Shown: positions 1 to 13,365 of the stretch, in pieces
How the letters are laid out: the number at the start of each line of letters is the position of its first letter
Position numbering within the stretch: the stretch's first letter is position 1
Assembly (NCBI GenBank): GCA_965153455.1
Contig: OZ234494.1
Location: 18,848,001 to 18,912,000 of the forward strand
Direction of reading: 5' to 3'
Length of the DNA stretch: 64,000 bases
Origin: Sphagnum compactum
Taxonomy: Eukaryota > Bryophyta > Sphagnopsida > Sphagnales
The notes under the pieces: model-generated
Databases searched by the model: none
The model's input: the letters and a program-made list of their open reading frames with translations, nothing else
What the model was told of the DNA's origin: nothing
Translations under genes and position numbers: made by a program

Positions 1-125
1 CGGGTCTCAGGTCGATGAAATTTGAGGAGCCTTCAGAAGGGGAGTCTGCTCTTACCGCCAAGTTCCAGAAGCTGTACAATGACTTGTCTACCAGTTTCCG
101 AAACCTTGAGGATGAGTACCGTTAA
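1..125 (+). CDS. 3'-terminal exon of an unrecognised gene (partial)
   Basis: The frame starting at base 3 is open from the window edge to a TAA at 123-125, about 40 codons. The peptide is charged and looks helical, with segments such as KFEEPSEGESAL and KLYNDLSTSFRNLEDEYR, which suits the C-terminal helix of a cytosolic or nuclear protein. Base composition is clearly less AT-rich than the DNA that follows, as expected for an exon. I do not recognise the family, and the rest of the gene lies left of the window. Bases 126 to about 260 are probably 3' UTR. The coding call is fairly good and the identity is unknown. Confidence 0.5.
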   Translation, partial: GLRSMKFEEPSEGESALTAKFQKLYNDLSTSFRNLEDEYR

Positions 126-263
126 TTTTTTTCCACAGGAGGGACAAATTTGTGTCTCTTTGAAGTTGTTTCCTGTTTCCTGGAATGCATAAAAGGCAGA
201 TTTGGAATCTGAAGAATCAAGGGTATATAGTGTATGTAGCTTATGGCACAGTAAATGTTATCA

Positions 264-436
264 TTCTTCCTTGGCTTGGGTGGGTGAAACTTCTTCACTA
301 GAAATGTTCACCGTTGGAGACATTATCCTTCTTCCTTGGCTTGGGTGGGAAAACTTCTTCTCTAGAAATGCTCACGCTTGGAGAGGTTATTATTCTTCCC
401 TTGGCTTGGTTTGGAAAACTACTTCCGCTTGGAGCT
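264..436. repeat. Degenerate tandem repeat, about 65-bp unit, 2.6 copies
   Basis: Three copies begin with TTCTTCC(C)TTGGCTTGG at 264, 329 and 393. Each continues with (A)AACTTCTTC, CTAGAAATG and TCAC..TTGGAGA, and the third copy is shortened. The period is 64-65 bp. The array lies just beyond the terminal exon and produces a 115-codon open frame that I regard as an artefact of the repeat. Confidence 0.75.
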
Positions 437-1989
437 ACACTGAAGAACACAATATAGTTGATGTGTTATGTATCCATCATCTTGTAACAAGTTTCAACTT
501 GATAGTGTTCTCAAGGAGGTTAGTTTTTCAAACTCAAGGCCACCCCTAGAAATTGTAGACAATGTGCACAATATTTAACTTCTTTTGAAAATGTGGCCTC
601 AGAAATTTCAAAATATGGGAACTATCAATGACGATAAATTATAGTTAAATTAGTAAGTCTTGGGATTTTAGGTGTGTGGGAAAAAGGAAAAGGTTAGCAT
701 TAGTTCCCCCAACTTGTAAAAGTCCAGGATTCAACAAATTTTGGGGACTTTGTTGTGTGGAGAAAGTCATTAATTGGCAAAGAATAATGTGGGTGGAAGG
801 TTTACAGCTCTTGTAGAGAATACGCAACACCACCAGAGTCTAGGGTTTAAAGACATTAAAGAAAATACTTAACGGGAGGAGAGTGTTCAGGGTCGAAAGG
901 TTTTGTAAACATTAGGTAACCTAATGAGAGTTTAGGGTTGATTTTGTAGAAAATAGCTAGCCTCATGAGAGCTTAGGGTGAAAGCTATCAAGGTAGAGAG
1001 AGTAGGTAATTTCAGGAGAGTTTATGGTGAAAGATTTTGTAGAAAAATAGGTAAATTCTCACAAGAGTTTAGGGGTTTTTTTGGTAGGAATCGTATTTGA
1101 GCTTCAGCACTTTTCAGATTCACAAGTATAAAGAGTTAAGTTTTCATCTTACATTAGGTTGAACAAAATGCATGACCATCAAATCATCTCAAGTTACTAA
1201 TGCAAAAGATTGTGTTGAAGCTCACTTGCAGGGAGAAGTTTTTGATGCATATATTATTCAGTTGTATGCTATGATCATACACTCTTGAGAAAGCACAAGA
1301 GTGTCTCCTTAATTGATTGTGTCAAGCAGATTGTTGGCCTTGGCATGTGCACATCTAAGCCACCACTAAAGCCCTTGCTTTTGCCCTCACTTTGCCCCTA
1401 AATTGGAAGCAAAGGAGAAGCAACATATCTTTTTGCAAAGCACATATGAGCAATTTCAGCCATGGCCAACTTAGGTAATGATATATACTAAGTTTTTTTT
1501 TACATTTTCTACTTAGGTAGAGGGTTAAATATTAAATCCCCTTTTTACCGTGTTAGGTTTTATTTCATTTTACCAAATACCCAATCCAGGGTTAAGTTTG
1601 TCTTTTGGGTTTTCATTATTTTGTGCTTTTTGGTTTGTGATTATAAAGCTTGCAACTAGTTTTCATTATTCATAATTGAATTTTAGAGTTAGTATTTGCA
1701 ATAAATATAATAACAATCGGCATTGTGTTATTGGTATTTTTTCTTTTGGATTGTGTTGAGACATTGAGAGGTAATTGGAGTAAGTAGATGAATAGTGTGT
1801 TCAAGTGAGGAATTTACTTTGGAGTTTGAGGTACCATTCATTTTCAATGAAATGTCAATTAATTTTTCTTATTTTGTCTATCAAAAGATTAGGCCCCATA
1901 AAATTTGGTGGAAAGAGTTTAAACAATCCACACATTGAGATTTGATAAGAGTTGTTTAACACCCTAATTAAAAATTGTGAAATTAAAAA
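437..1989. other. Intergenic, no gene seen; holds a degenerate tandem repeat at 879-1075
   Basis: There is no coding signal. Between 879 and 1075 a unit of 41-49 bp starting GAGAGTTTAGGGT recurs at 879, 926, 967, 1016 and 1063. It usually carries GATTTTGTAGAAAATAG further on. The remainder is AT-rich unique-looking DNA. Confidence 0.6.
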
Positions 1990-2450
1990 AAAAAGTTATG
2001 TAATGTATGACTTACCGATCATTTATGCATTTGGTAAAATATTTGGAACCTTTTGTCAAATCCATTAAAGCTTACAAAAGCTTTAATGGGTTGGTGTTAT
2101 ATCCATTTGCATATAGAATTAATGCAAATATTATTGTTAATAGATTCAATGTTGAAACTTTTATAGTGTGTAAATATGTTGAAATTGTTGTTGATTCAAT
2201 TTGTTGGTTGAATTTTCTTTAATTAAACCTTATTTGCTTGGAGATGCAAGTTATGCAAATCAATATTATTTTGTATATAATTCTCAAGCTAACTAATGGA
2301 AATTTTTTGAGAAAATAAACATGTTTGATTGACAAATGACTATTGGTAGGGTTAATATTGAAAATGTTTTAAAGATTTTTTAAATGGGTAAAGGATGAAT
2401 GCATCTGTTGATTGCACTCTTGGAATTGTGATGGTTTATGTTTTTTTAAA
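1990..2450 (+). pseudogene. Relic of a PIF/Harbinger-type transposase
   Basis: The frame from 2007 to 2222 encodes a 71-residue segment with the helix-turn-helix layout seen N-terminal to the DDE domain of plant Harbinger transposases: a MTYRSFMHLVKYLEPFV start, an LYPFAYRI segment, then RFNVETFIVCKYVEIVV. After a stop, another frame at about 2224-2283 reads KPYLLGDASYANQYYF, matching the LGD..Y block that holds the second catalytic Asp. The block with the first catalytic Asp, expected between them, is missing, so the gene has an internal deletion as well as stops and frameshifts. No terminal repeats were found around it. The family call rests on motif recall, not a search. Confidence 0.5.
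2062..2089. repeat. Perfect 12-bp inverted repeat with 4-nt loop
   Basis: CCATTAAAGCTT, then ACAA, then AAGCTTTAATGG. It lies inside the Harbinger transposase relic and adds no extra frame damage. Confidence 0.85.
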
Positions 2451-4672
2451 CTATTTTCAATTTATGGTTGTACTTTCACCCCTAAAAGGTTTTTAAATAA
2501 TTATTTTTCGTGATGCAAAAAGGCAAATGTTTCTTACATGTTAAGGTCAAAAAAAATAGAACATGGAGAAACATTACATGTTTCATTTTTCATAAATTAA
2601 ATGGGTGTTCCCATTGACCCCATTTGATGTTCTTAAATTTTATTAATAAATTGTGATTTTTTTCACAATTCATAAATCTTTTTTAACACAAAGGCATCAT
2701 TTTTTCTGATTTTATTAAAATGATCTACTATTTGAACCACATGTGCCTAAGGATGTCTTCTAACTCGTGATTACAAATTTGAAAAAAAAGATTTAAAATA
2801 CGAAAAATGATACAACTTGAAAAAAAAATGACAAAAATTCACAAAATTTGCATAAAACTCACTTTGAACATGAGTGTTTTATGTTTTATTATCTTATTTT
2901 AACGTAAATGTTTCAAAATCAAAGAAGCACCTATTTTCAATTATTGAAAAAAAAATCTTAGAAGAAGAATTGGTGGGTTTATGAAAGAATCCATTAAGAA
3001 CCAATGGTGGGCACCTATTTGAATTTTTTTCAATTTGTTTGAGAACCAAAATTATCTAATAATAATAATAGTTAGTTCTTGAACATAGATGTTGATTCTT
3101 TGAAATTTGTGTTCTTAGTATTATTATATGCTTATTGGGAAAGAATCAACACCTGGTAGTTGTAAGTGTGGAGAGTGTATGTGACTTTATCCCTTTGCAA
3201 ACCTCCAACTAGCCTCATTCTTTTTAGGTGACCTCTTTGGAAGGCTTTCCATCTCAAGCCTTTTCAATTTTAGTCATCAACAAGTCATGCAAACTCCAAT
3301 TACCATTGTGGTAAATTTCAATATCTAGCTTTGAAATCCATCGCCATTTCAACACTATCAACATCTTATTCACAATTTAGATCCATCACATGACACAATG
3401 CAATTCCTCAAAATTGAACACATTAAAACCAAATGGTGTTGGAAGGGTGTCACAAGGTGTGACAAGAAAGACACACGGGGTGGTGACAATCAAACAAGGG
3501 TCTCTCTTCATGTACAAAATTCAAAGGTTGAAGTGATCATCACCTATGATTTTGGTGAGAATATCCAACTTTATGGGTATGGGGGGAGGGGTAACCCACC
3601 AAAGTATTGCAAAATCTACTAGAGTAATGGATAGGCATGTCAACTTTTTGTGTGAAAACCCCAATTAACTGAATCACGACCCTCGAATTATGGGTGAGTG
3701 ACAATTATAGAAATGTGCCCAACTTTTTGAATTGGTTGTATTTCCAACAACTAGTAACATTAATAATGAAGTTTTTTCTAGGATTTTGAGAAATGGCCCA
3801 ATATGGCTTCCAGTTTGTGAAGAATGTAGAAGAAATGGTGATGGTTGTTATTTCAATTTAGTAAAAACATTATGATTATGTGGCTAACACTAAAAGCAAC
3901 TTTGTGATTAATACCTTGAAAACAAGTTAACCATAATTGGTGATATATTTTTATTTCATAATTAAAAGCTTTTAGCTACAATTTAAAATTTAGCAAAGAG
4001 CATAGTGATGCAAATTCCAAGTGCAAGCAAATTTGGCTACAAAACAATGGAATGAACAAACCTTATCCTCAACTAACAAGTCTAAAAAAGGGTTTGGTCA
4101 TCATTAGTTTAATATCAATGTAGCAAAATTGTGTGTAATTAAAATATAGGTTTTATTAATTTTCCATTTGCGTCATGCTCTTCACTCATTGCATGTAACA
4201 TCATAAGGGAATTCTTGAAGGTGAAAAATTCCTACAAATGCATGCCAACAAAATAGGGAAATGAATCAATAATATATTCCTAAATTTGGTTTTCATGAAA
4301 GCTAGGGTGCTGAAAGTGTATGAACATCTTTTACATTGCTTCTTAACACCATGTAACAATTATAATTTTTGTAACTTTTAAGGTATTTAAACAAGGAGTG
4401 TTGAGGGGGTATTACATAACCTTCTATCACTTGCCAAATTAATGTGAATTATTGAATTCACATAAAATCGTTCCTACATCATTGTCTTTGCATTTGAATG
4501 TTTAATCAATTTGAATAATATTTTCATTTGCATGTGAAGTTTCATCACAACCAAGGGTGGGTGGTCAACCTTTTAAACTCAAATGAGGTGCATCCTTAAT
4601 ATTAAAAAACAATGCATGTGAACACAATGACCTTTGATCACCAAGAAATGTTGCTTGAAATTACCATCGACT
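2451..4672. other. AT-rich intergenic DNA, no gene seen
   Basis: Short open frames (for example 3398-3622) have no recognisable domain, no splice context and no codon signal. The sequence is rich in A and T runs and looks like eroded repeat DNA. Confidence 0.5.
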
Positions 4673-5335
4673 TCAAAATCTTGCCAATATTTGGGGTACA
4701 ATATCTCTATTCCATTTATCTGCCCCTAAGACTTTTACTATTTTTTTATAAGTTCCAATGGATTGGAAGGTAGCCAAGGTATAAACAATGTCTTTTGCCA
4801 TATTAAATTTTATTGGTTTTTGACCAACTAGATGGGAAAACAAATCATTCTTGAAGTTCTCCACAATTTTTTGGTTTGTTTTTAATTTTTGTAGATCTCA
4901 TAGGTATTCAAGCATAAATTCATTCAAAAGAGGGTGACTAAAGACTTCTTTCAAAACCCCTTGTTTGAAAGACATGTTTCTCCCTCCCAGGTATTCAATA
5001 ATAAACTTAACAATGGTCCTTGCAAAAAAACACTATCCTTTCAACATCACCTTGGACTTTTATTTGGCTCCCATGCAAAAAGGGCATCGAACCACTAAAC
5101 AAAATGCATTGTAGTAGGATCATTTGATACTTGTTCTTCAATAGATGCTTTAACTTTTTGGCACTTGTATTCACATTGCCAATTGCAACAATACAACACC
5201 CTCTTTGGTTGCTAGTGAGCTACACCTTCCTTGCCATCATCTATGTGCCTTTCAAAATCATGTCCACCTACTTCAATAACCCCTGATTGGGAAATTGAAT
5301 TGGTCGAAGGTTTGCATTTGTTCTTCTTCCTTCCC
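4673..5335 (-). pseudogene. Unidentified decayed coding sequence
   Basis: Read on the minus strand from about 5335, the sequence gives protein-like stretches broken by stops. A start MGRKKNKCKPSTNSIS is followed by IEVGGHDFERHIDDGKEG, later PTTMHFV and WFDALFAWEPNKSP, and finally a 63-codon open piece at 4673-4864 containing VENFKNDLFSHLVGQKPI. Hydrophilic residues are well distributed, which favours a dead gene over chance, and a mobile-element protein is the likeliest source. I recognise no catalytic motif. Confidence 0.3.
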
Positions 5336-6870
5336 ATAAAGATCCAAACTTTTGAAATGGTGATATTGCACTTGCCTAATTACAAAATCTATAAAACCAA
5401 CAACACATAATATTTCACACTTGAATTTGAACATGAAACCACAAGTTGTAGCAATAATATATAAATGCTAGAACCCCAAAAGAACCTACTTTCAAACAAA
5501 CATGACATTGCACCACTATTGTATAGTCAACCAATGCTTTTATGTGTGGTCAATGGTGCTCACTTACACACAACACCATGACATTTTCTTGGGCTTATTC
5601 TTGGCCAACCTCAAAACAAATGCAAGGAAAGACTATGCATTAGGTTAAAAGCCTTAAAATAGGTGACGTTCACACAAGATCAACAAAACCAAACACATTT
5701 GGGTCACATGGCAAGCCTTCGCGCATAAATATTAGGAGATAAAGAACTTGAAGACCACACATGAGCATATTAAATAACCCTAACTAGTGATCCAAGTTAC
5801 AATTTGATCAGGTTGATTCAAAAGTTGTCACCGAATGCATGGATGAAATCGACACATTGCATCCACTGTTTGTCATTTGTATCCAATGGATATCCTTATG
5901 TATCAATTATGGCTAATTTATAAAAAACAATGTTCATAGGTAGGATAAAAATATATGATAGGAAAATATTTGTTTTAACATACCAAATATTGTTTGTAAG
6001 GTCATAATTTTGGTGATCTTTGATGCAATCTATTGGACTAAATATTAATTTGAAGCCAAACATGACCAATAATGCAATAAAAGCTTTAAATTTTTGCACC
6101 AAGTTTCACATTATGACCAAAATGTACAATTTTCCATTTAACCATGATCATAAATTTTTAATTACTTTAAACATCAATTAGGATGTTTGAAAATCAAAAT
6201 GTTAAACACATATCTAAAAATATTTTTAATGATTCAACATATGTGATCTTTTTATAAAATATATTAAAGTTCACCCTAAAATTTGGGACCATTTGGTGGA
6301 GTTTTGAGCAGCAAAAAACACATTCTAAATTATAATTAACATTCAACAAGTGTTTGGTGTATAACAAAGGACTTTAAAAACATAGTGAAATGACTCCAAA
6401 TTTTTAGGATATCAATTTCATGAATAAACAAACACAAACCCAAAATATGAACAAATAATTCATTATATATAATTAATGGTGATTGTTCAAAATAATAGAG
6501 GTACAATTTTTCATTGCATGTAGTCAAGAAGCGCTTTTGTTCCTTTTATTGTGATTGCACCCCAAGGGGTAGCCTCAAACAAGTCTAAGCCAATTGGAAT
6601 GGGTGGAATATAGCCACTTGTTCTTTCAACCAACACACAACAACATAATCTTGGGTCTCAAGGTGTTTTGAGGTTGGAAAAAGTTTAGGGGAAGATGATG
6701 TTATAGTAATGAGGATGAGAAAGAGAGAACATGTAGTTATGTTGCACAAAACATACATGATCGTTGTGAATATTGCACAAAAGTAGGTTGTCATTATAAA
6801 GGCTAATGGACAAAAGCCTTTATTGTCAATTGTGATTCATTTAGAAAATCTAAGCCATGTCATTGCAATA
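5336..6870. other. Intergenic, no gene seen
   Basis: AT-rich sequence. The open frames at 5896-6102, 6336-6527 and 6585-6794 are short, hydrophobic and without recognisable features. Confidence 0.45.
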
Positions 6871-7180
6871 TTTTCATTAACATGTTGCGTGGTTATCATG
6901 ATATTAAAAACCCAAGTGTGGACAACATCAATGCCCAACCCCATGCATTGATGAATGAAATCAAAGGTTGGCTAGATGAGGATTGGGAGTATGTTGATTA
7001 TGATTTGGCTCACAAGGAGTTCAAAGCATAGGTAAATGTTTACTTGAAGAATAGGTGACATTCTTGAAGGTCTTGTTGGAGTCTAGGGGTCCCAAGTTTG
7101 TAGATTGTCAAGAGGAGCATTGGGACAATATGAAAGGACTCATTGCTTCCGAGGCAAAACAAAGTGAAACATGTAAAAAT
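6871..7180 (+). pseudogene. Unidentified decayed coding sequence
   Basis: The plus strand gives an open, hydrophilic segment (NIFINMLRGYHDIKN, then ALMNEIKGWLDEDWEYVDY and LAHKEFKA). After a stop, a shifted frame continues VLLESRGPKFVDCQEEHWD. It resembles a mobile-element protein by composition only. It may belong with the minus-strand relic at 4673-5335, in the opposite orientation. Confidence 0.3.
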
Positions 7181-10100
7181 ATGCCATGTGGGCATTAATT
7201 AGCACTTCAAGTCCACCTAGGTGCATTGGAGAGGTGGGCGGATTAGGAAAATTGGTGAAAGTACACGAAAAAACATGATTGTTTTTAAGATATTGTCATT
7301 GCAATGAATTGTTTCAATGCATTTGTAAACGTGTTATCATTGTATGTTTTTAACCATTAAACATTTGATAGTTCTTAAACATGTTGCTACAAGATTTTGA
7401 CTTGGGAAGGACCCTACACTAGCTAAATTAACAACAAAACTTAGCAAAGAGAAAAGGCACCCCAATGTTAATGCCATCATATTCAAGGCATTGTATGTCC
7501 TCATTTATTTCTATGGTAATAATTCATGCACATAGTGATCTTTCATTTGCATTTATGGCAACATGGCCTTTTCAATTTTTGGGACTATGCACATATTAGA
7601 TCATATAAAATGATGTCATGGGATTGGCAACATATATACAATTAAAAATCTATGTGTGGTTGTCTAATGGAATTTATTAGGAGTTGAGACTTGCGACATA
7701 ATGGTAACTAACATATTATTCCTCATGACTAAATTATTGATGATACTTTTGTTGCATGCGTTTTGGTAGCTTGCTTTTGAGGCAAGTTGTAGCATGAAAG
7801 TTAGATTTTGTGTGGGGTCTACTCTACCAGGGGGTTGTAAACAAAACATGCATCATGTTAGTTATAAATGTTGGCATAAAGGTCTTTTATTGCCAACTTG
7901 GTTACTTCATTGATAAGGTGGGCTTTGGATGTTTCTGAACATGAAAATGAGTTGTTGGAATTGTTTGGATTCTTGCATATATGTTTTATTGTAGTGTTTG
8001 GTTTGCAAGTCAATTCAATGTCCTCTAGTAGAAACAATATAATCAAATTTGTTTTGCAATTTACTATACATGTTAGAATGAGGGGTTATGAACAAACTCC
8101 ATTTCTTGCCATTGATAACTCTAAAAATCCTTAAGTGTTTTGGGACCTTGGAAATGACATATTATAATTATTTCTATTGACATCTTTATCCTTGGGGCAT
8201 TACATACCTTATTTTCCCTTAGGAAATGTGTAGGCATGTTTGGTTACTAAACACCAAGGGGCGACCCAATGCACACCTCTTGAAAGTGCAAAGAAAACAA
8301 CTAATTGGGGTCAAAGGTTGAATGTGTAAAGGGAATGCTAGTTTAATTAATTGTTGCCCCATCCAAGAATAATAACTAACATATAGTAGCAAAAGTCAAC
8401 AATCAAGAAGAGACCCCTTTGAGCCACTAGCTCTAACAAAGACACCTTGAGATCTTGGGGTGGCTTTTGAAGGCAATATATTTCGGGCAACAAACTAAAT
8501 GAACACATGATTGCCAATGTTCGAGTGATTTCTTGACATTTGTCTTGTGAGAAGTTTTGGAAAGTATACCACATAGTTAGGTGATTTTTACTTTTTGAGG
8601 ACCCATGGGCCTATCAAGGTCTTGTGTAATGCGTTCATTCATTTAATTCATTAGCGTTTTGCCCATAGATCATTACAACATTGTGCAATATTTTGACATC
8701 TTCATGTCAAATGTTCTAAATTGACTTGTGTAGTATTGATTACTTGCCTTGTATATGGTATGTATTCTTCAACTAGAGGCCTAACAAATCCTATCCATTT
8801 CCCATGTATTCTAGAGTGCATTGAACATCTAGTAATATTGATGAAGTGTATGTGATTTAATTAAACATGTTATGACAAGTTGTTGAGTGGTTTGTGATAT
8901 GTGTAGGAAATTGGAAATGAAAGTGCTAACCCCACCAAATTAGTATGTTGAAAATGTAATTATTAGTCCAATTCAACCATTGAACATGACAGAGGCAAGT
9001 TGCTTGTTTATACCATTTTCTTTTTACAACAATACAATTTAACAAAGAAGCAAAGGAACAAATGTTGGAAATATAACATGATATCATTTACTATTCCAAA
9101 AACATCAGTAGGGGATATGACTAGGAAATTGATTCATTACATTTTTGTAGAGTAGTGACCCAACATCTTTTGTGTTGAAATTAGATCAAAGTACATATTT
9201 TCTTACATACAACAAAATTGAGATTTGACCCATAATATGAATGCATGGTTGTCATATATCACATGCCACATGTGTTGGATCAATGTGTAAGGTCCATATG
9301 ATTCCACCAAAAATCGTTCAACAATGGTGTGAACACATGAGGAGATCAACAAAACAACAAGTGGCCGGGAAAAATCAAATATATATGATTCACAAGATAT
9401 TGAAAAGGGAAAACAATCATGGAAAAGGAAAAAAATTCCGAGTTTGGCAAAAACCTACCAATAAGGTAGATGTGAACAATTTATTAAAGGTGAAATTTTT
9501 GGGCATTTGAATAGTTTGTTCATAAATAAGATGATTAAAAATTCCAAGAAGAAGACCATCTTTAGTCATCATCTTTTTTTTACTATTTTTCCAATCCTTC
9601 CCCTTTTCTTAACAACTATACTTCAAGTAATAACTAAATTTAGTGGCATCATTCCATCATTTCCATTTAAATTAAAGTTATCTTCTTCATGAGTAGCACT
9701 TTGAGCCACCACCTTCAAGTTCCTTATTTGTTCATAATGCCTCAACCTCCAATATCATGAATATTTTTTTAGAATTTAGCCTTGCCTTTCCATGAGTAAC
9801 AACTTTTGTTTTCCTTCTTGCTTTGTACATGTGAACATAAGATAAGCACATCCAATAGATGGTGCACATTCTATTGTCATTCACCCATATTGGAGTTGGT
9901 AGAACCACATTAGAACAAGCTCTTGCCCTTGTCAAACAATTTGATTTGATTTCTGTGCATGGAAGAAACTAGCTTGTTGAAAATCATGACTTCCACAATT
10001 TGTGATAGTCCTTCAAAGTCACAAAATTCAAACCCCAACAACAAACTTGTTCTCATTTGTGGTGGAGCTTGAAATCAAAATTTCAATTATGAATGTTGAC

Positions 10101-12560
10101 ATGGAATAATCGTGTAACTTCATGAAAGGTTATGAAGGGGATAACCTTGTGCAAAAGGGAAAAATGGCAACAACAAGCAAACTCCAATTACACTAGGTGC
10201 ATAAAAACCCAACATAAAAGGAAAATGGATGTGACAACGGTAACAAACAAGGTTAAATCACAACATTTGGAGATACCATGAAGACTATCCATTGCCTCAT
10301 CAATAATCAAGTGTTCACACCATATGGATGTAATTAGCCCACATTACTTCGTCCAATGTTGGATCGAGTACCCCAAATTTGCAACCTTAATCATTGAATA
10401 CACAAAATAACAATGTTAGTACATCTTCCTTTAGGGGCATTAGTACAAAAGCACAATTGACAAAGGTGTGTGCAATTGAACAATAACATGAATGAGGCAA
10501 CATTGGTTCAAACCTTTTCAAGAGCAGCATTTTCAAATGCAATAGTTGTCACAAAACATGAAACAACTTACATTTAAACGATAGTAAACACATAAACAGC
10601 ACATGTTTCGTTAGAATTGCCAACAAGCTTATCCAACAAGTTGAGAACAAGTGGGGTGGAACTATAAGTTAAACATTAAGGGTTTATAAAAAATAGTGGA
10701 CAAACAAGGTTAGTCAAAACTTTTGACTTGTTTGACATGATGGTGCATAAGGGACGATCAACCCAAAAAGATAAGGCTCATCCAATGATGTTCAATAGAA
10801 GAAACTTGACTTTTTCAATTTGAGTTTAAAAGCTAGTCACAAGTGACACACTTACGACTAAAAACCTTTAGTTGCGTTGGACAATTTGCACATGTGACAT
10901 GTATTTGCAAATGAAAACATAGTTCACGATATCATCATAGTTATGGAAAATGTATATAGTCAATTGATGAAAACATATATGTTCTCATTCATTGACCATT
11001 CATATACCATTTATCATGTTGGCATGAAACTACAACTACTTGTGGCTATATAAACAAACATATGGTAGCCTTGTCATTTAAAAAAATTGGAAGTATTTCT
11101 TTGAAGGTTCAACCATAATTGTACTTGTTAATTATTTGAATGTTATTTGTGTTTTTTGAATGGTTATATTGCACATAATTATATAATTAATAAAAAAAAA
11201 GAAAAGAAGGATGATAAAAAATATGAAATAAACTTTTATGAAAGAGAAACAATTCAATGATACTATCCCATAGATATTATTAGTTAGCCTACTCATCTAC
11301 TACCTATTATCTAACTTAGCTACTAATTATTACTTAATCTATTACTAATTAACCTAAACTAAACTTACCTACCTAGGTTCACTATGATTTATAAGTACCT
11401 ATTATTTATTATATATTTAGCCTAGCTATTTACATATGGACATATTTACCTATTCAACTACCTCACCTACCAAGACCAGGTAGCTAGTAGGTAGGTAGGT
11501 TAGTAAGGCATGCAGGTTTGTATGTAAGGTAGGCAATAAGTAAGTCTTTAATGTACCTTTAAGAGAAAAAGAAACCTAATATACCATTGGGTGTATATAT
11601 TTTTAATACAACTTCAATAAACTCTATTATACCTTAAGGGCTTTAGGTTCACATCATAGTTGGTAAGAAAAATTGGTTTCAGTTGTAATTAATGTGTGAC
11701 TAATGTGATGTAAATATTGTTGGTGGATGAAAATATAAATAAAATTCATCCCCTTCAAATAATGATGAAACATTTAGTTGTGACCGAATTGCAAAATGTC
11801 AAAAATAAAATTTAGTTGCAAAAAAAAAAAGGACCTTATATAATTGTGTGTGACAAAGTAATCACATGTGGTCACACATTTATTGATTGCAAAAGATAAG
11901 AATTTTTTTAATGGTTAACAATGAGGTGGTCAAAGTCCTATCTTTTAAAGGTGTAACAACTCCCATTGTTTTTTTGGAGAACAATTACATGTTTGAAATT
12001 GTGTAGTTTATGTCATGGTAGTCTAGATCATGTAGGGCAAGGTTATTTTGCTAGCCCTTGTCACACAAGAATATGGAAAAATATTTTATTTTGTCAACAT
12101 TCCAAAAGATGAACTTGTCGTTTACATGGTAATAGTAAAATGGAGACATATCACATATGCATATGGTGTAGAATATAAGGTTATGTAAGGACCTTGGACC
12201 TAAAATGCCAAAAGAAACTTGAGAAAGAAACCAATCCAAATATTTAAAGTAATGTAAAAACTTTTGAAAGAGTTGAAAAATTTGCAAAAAGTAAAAGTTC
12301 AAAGCAATTAGTTACGATCTCAAGAATTAATTTAATATCTCCCCCATAATAGGGAGCAAATTCTCGTGTCTTAAATTCTTAATAATAGATGATGAAAAGA
12401 GAAGAGATCATAACACCCTAATACAAAAAGGTTCAAGGGCCACTAAACTTAAGGGAAATCAAATGTATTGAGTAGATGGTAAGTAACACGTTTACATGTT
12501 GATGACCCAAGGAAAAATATGATAAAAAAAACTTCGAAATGACAATGGGTTGTAGTAAAC
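7181..12560. other. Long intergenic stretch, no gene seen
   Basis: About 5.4 kb of AT-rich DNA. Open frames of 60-90 codons (7898-8134 +, 8347-8574 -, 9241-9510 +, 9732-9935 -) have no recognised motif and no splice partners, though some have rather protein-like composition and may be old relics. 11,260-11,540 is a low-complexity block rich in CTA and TACCT/AGGTA words. Confidence 0.45.
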
Positions 12561-12785
12561 TTATGGTGCATTCACACTTTATGTTAAATCAATGTTAAAT
12601 GAAAATCTAGGTGGCATCCTAGGTGGCATGCAATTTTAAATAGTGATAGTTCAATGTTAAGTGAATGTTAGTGTAAACATAAAATTTTCATGGTAAGTAG
12701 GTTTAAGTCCTAAATGACTAAACATGATGTGAGGGGATTCAACACTAGAATCCCTAACACAAGGTGTGAACGCAACTTTTAGGAG
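12561..12785. mobile_element. Tourist-like MITE (candidate)
   Basis: The left end reads GGTGCATTCACACTTTATG. The right end, on the opposite strand, reads AGTTGCGTTCACACCTTGTG, so the ends form imperfect terminal inverted repeats about 225 bp apart. Both are bordered by TTA (12,561-12,563 on the left, about 12,780-12,783 on the right), allowing one indel. The core CGTTCACACC is shared with the termini of the PIF/Harbinger element at 18,964-23,638, so it could be a non-autonomous relative. There is no coding capacity. Confidence 0.5.
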
Positions 12786-13138
12786 CGTCACGGTAGATAC
12801 CTTAAATTCATTTAAACCAAAGGAAAATCCACATGAGGTTACTTTTAAAGTGTTCATAATTGATGTAATAATAGGGTAGTGACTACCTAATTGTAATTAC
12901 AAGGATTACACATGGATGAATGTTCGTAATTGATGGAATGATATTGACATCCCCATTTGTGAGTTTGATCATTATACACTTTCATGTAATTCAATGGAAT
13001 GATAATGATATTGTGATTTTTTATTGACAAAGATAACCTATATTATTTTAGTATTTTAATATTTTAGTTTGGCACTTAGGTGTTGAATAATTATTTTTTA
13101 ATTTTTCAAAATCAAGTTTGGGAGTAGAAATGATAACT

Positions 13139-13144
13139 TATAAA
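13139..13144 (+). promoter_or_regulatory. Possible TATA box of the tafazzin gene
   Basis: TATAAA about 220-320 bp before the first candidate start codons. The leader that follows becomes GC- and CpG-rich from about 13,265. Position is the only support. Confidence 0.25.
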
Positions 13145-13365
13145 GCTTTTGGCTTGGTATTTTTATGTCAAAATAAATAAAAAATGCAACAAGGATGATT
13201 AAATTGTTGCATCTTAATGTCACTAAAAACATCTTATTAAAAGAGGAATATTGCATAAACATCACACCGGGTATGCGTGGGTGAAATTGATACCCGGACC
13301 CGCTGGTGTAGTCTTCCGGGGGGGGAGGGGGGAGCGCGTTCGTAGTTTGAAGCTTTTGGAGAGCG

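Noticed and set aside
202-549. 115-codon open frame after the first exon
   Set aside because: It follows the 65-bp tandem repeat and has repeat-derived, non-domain sequence.
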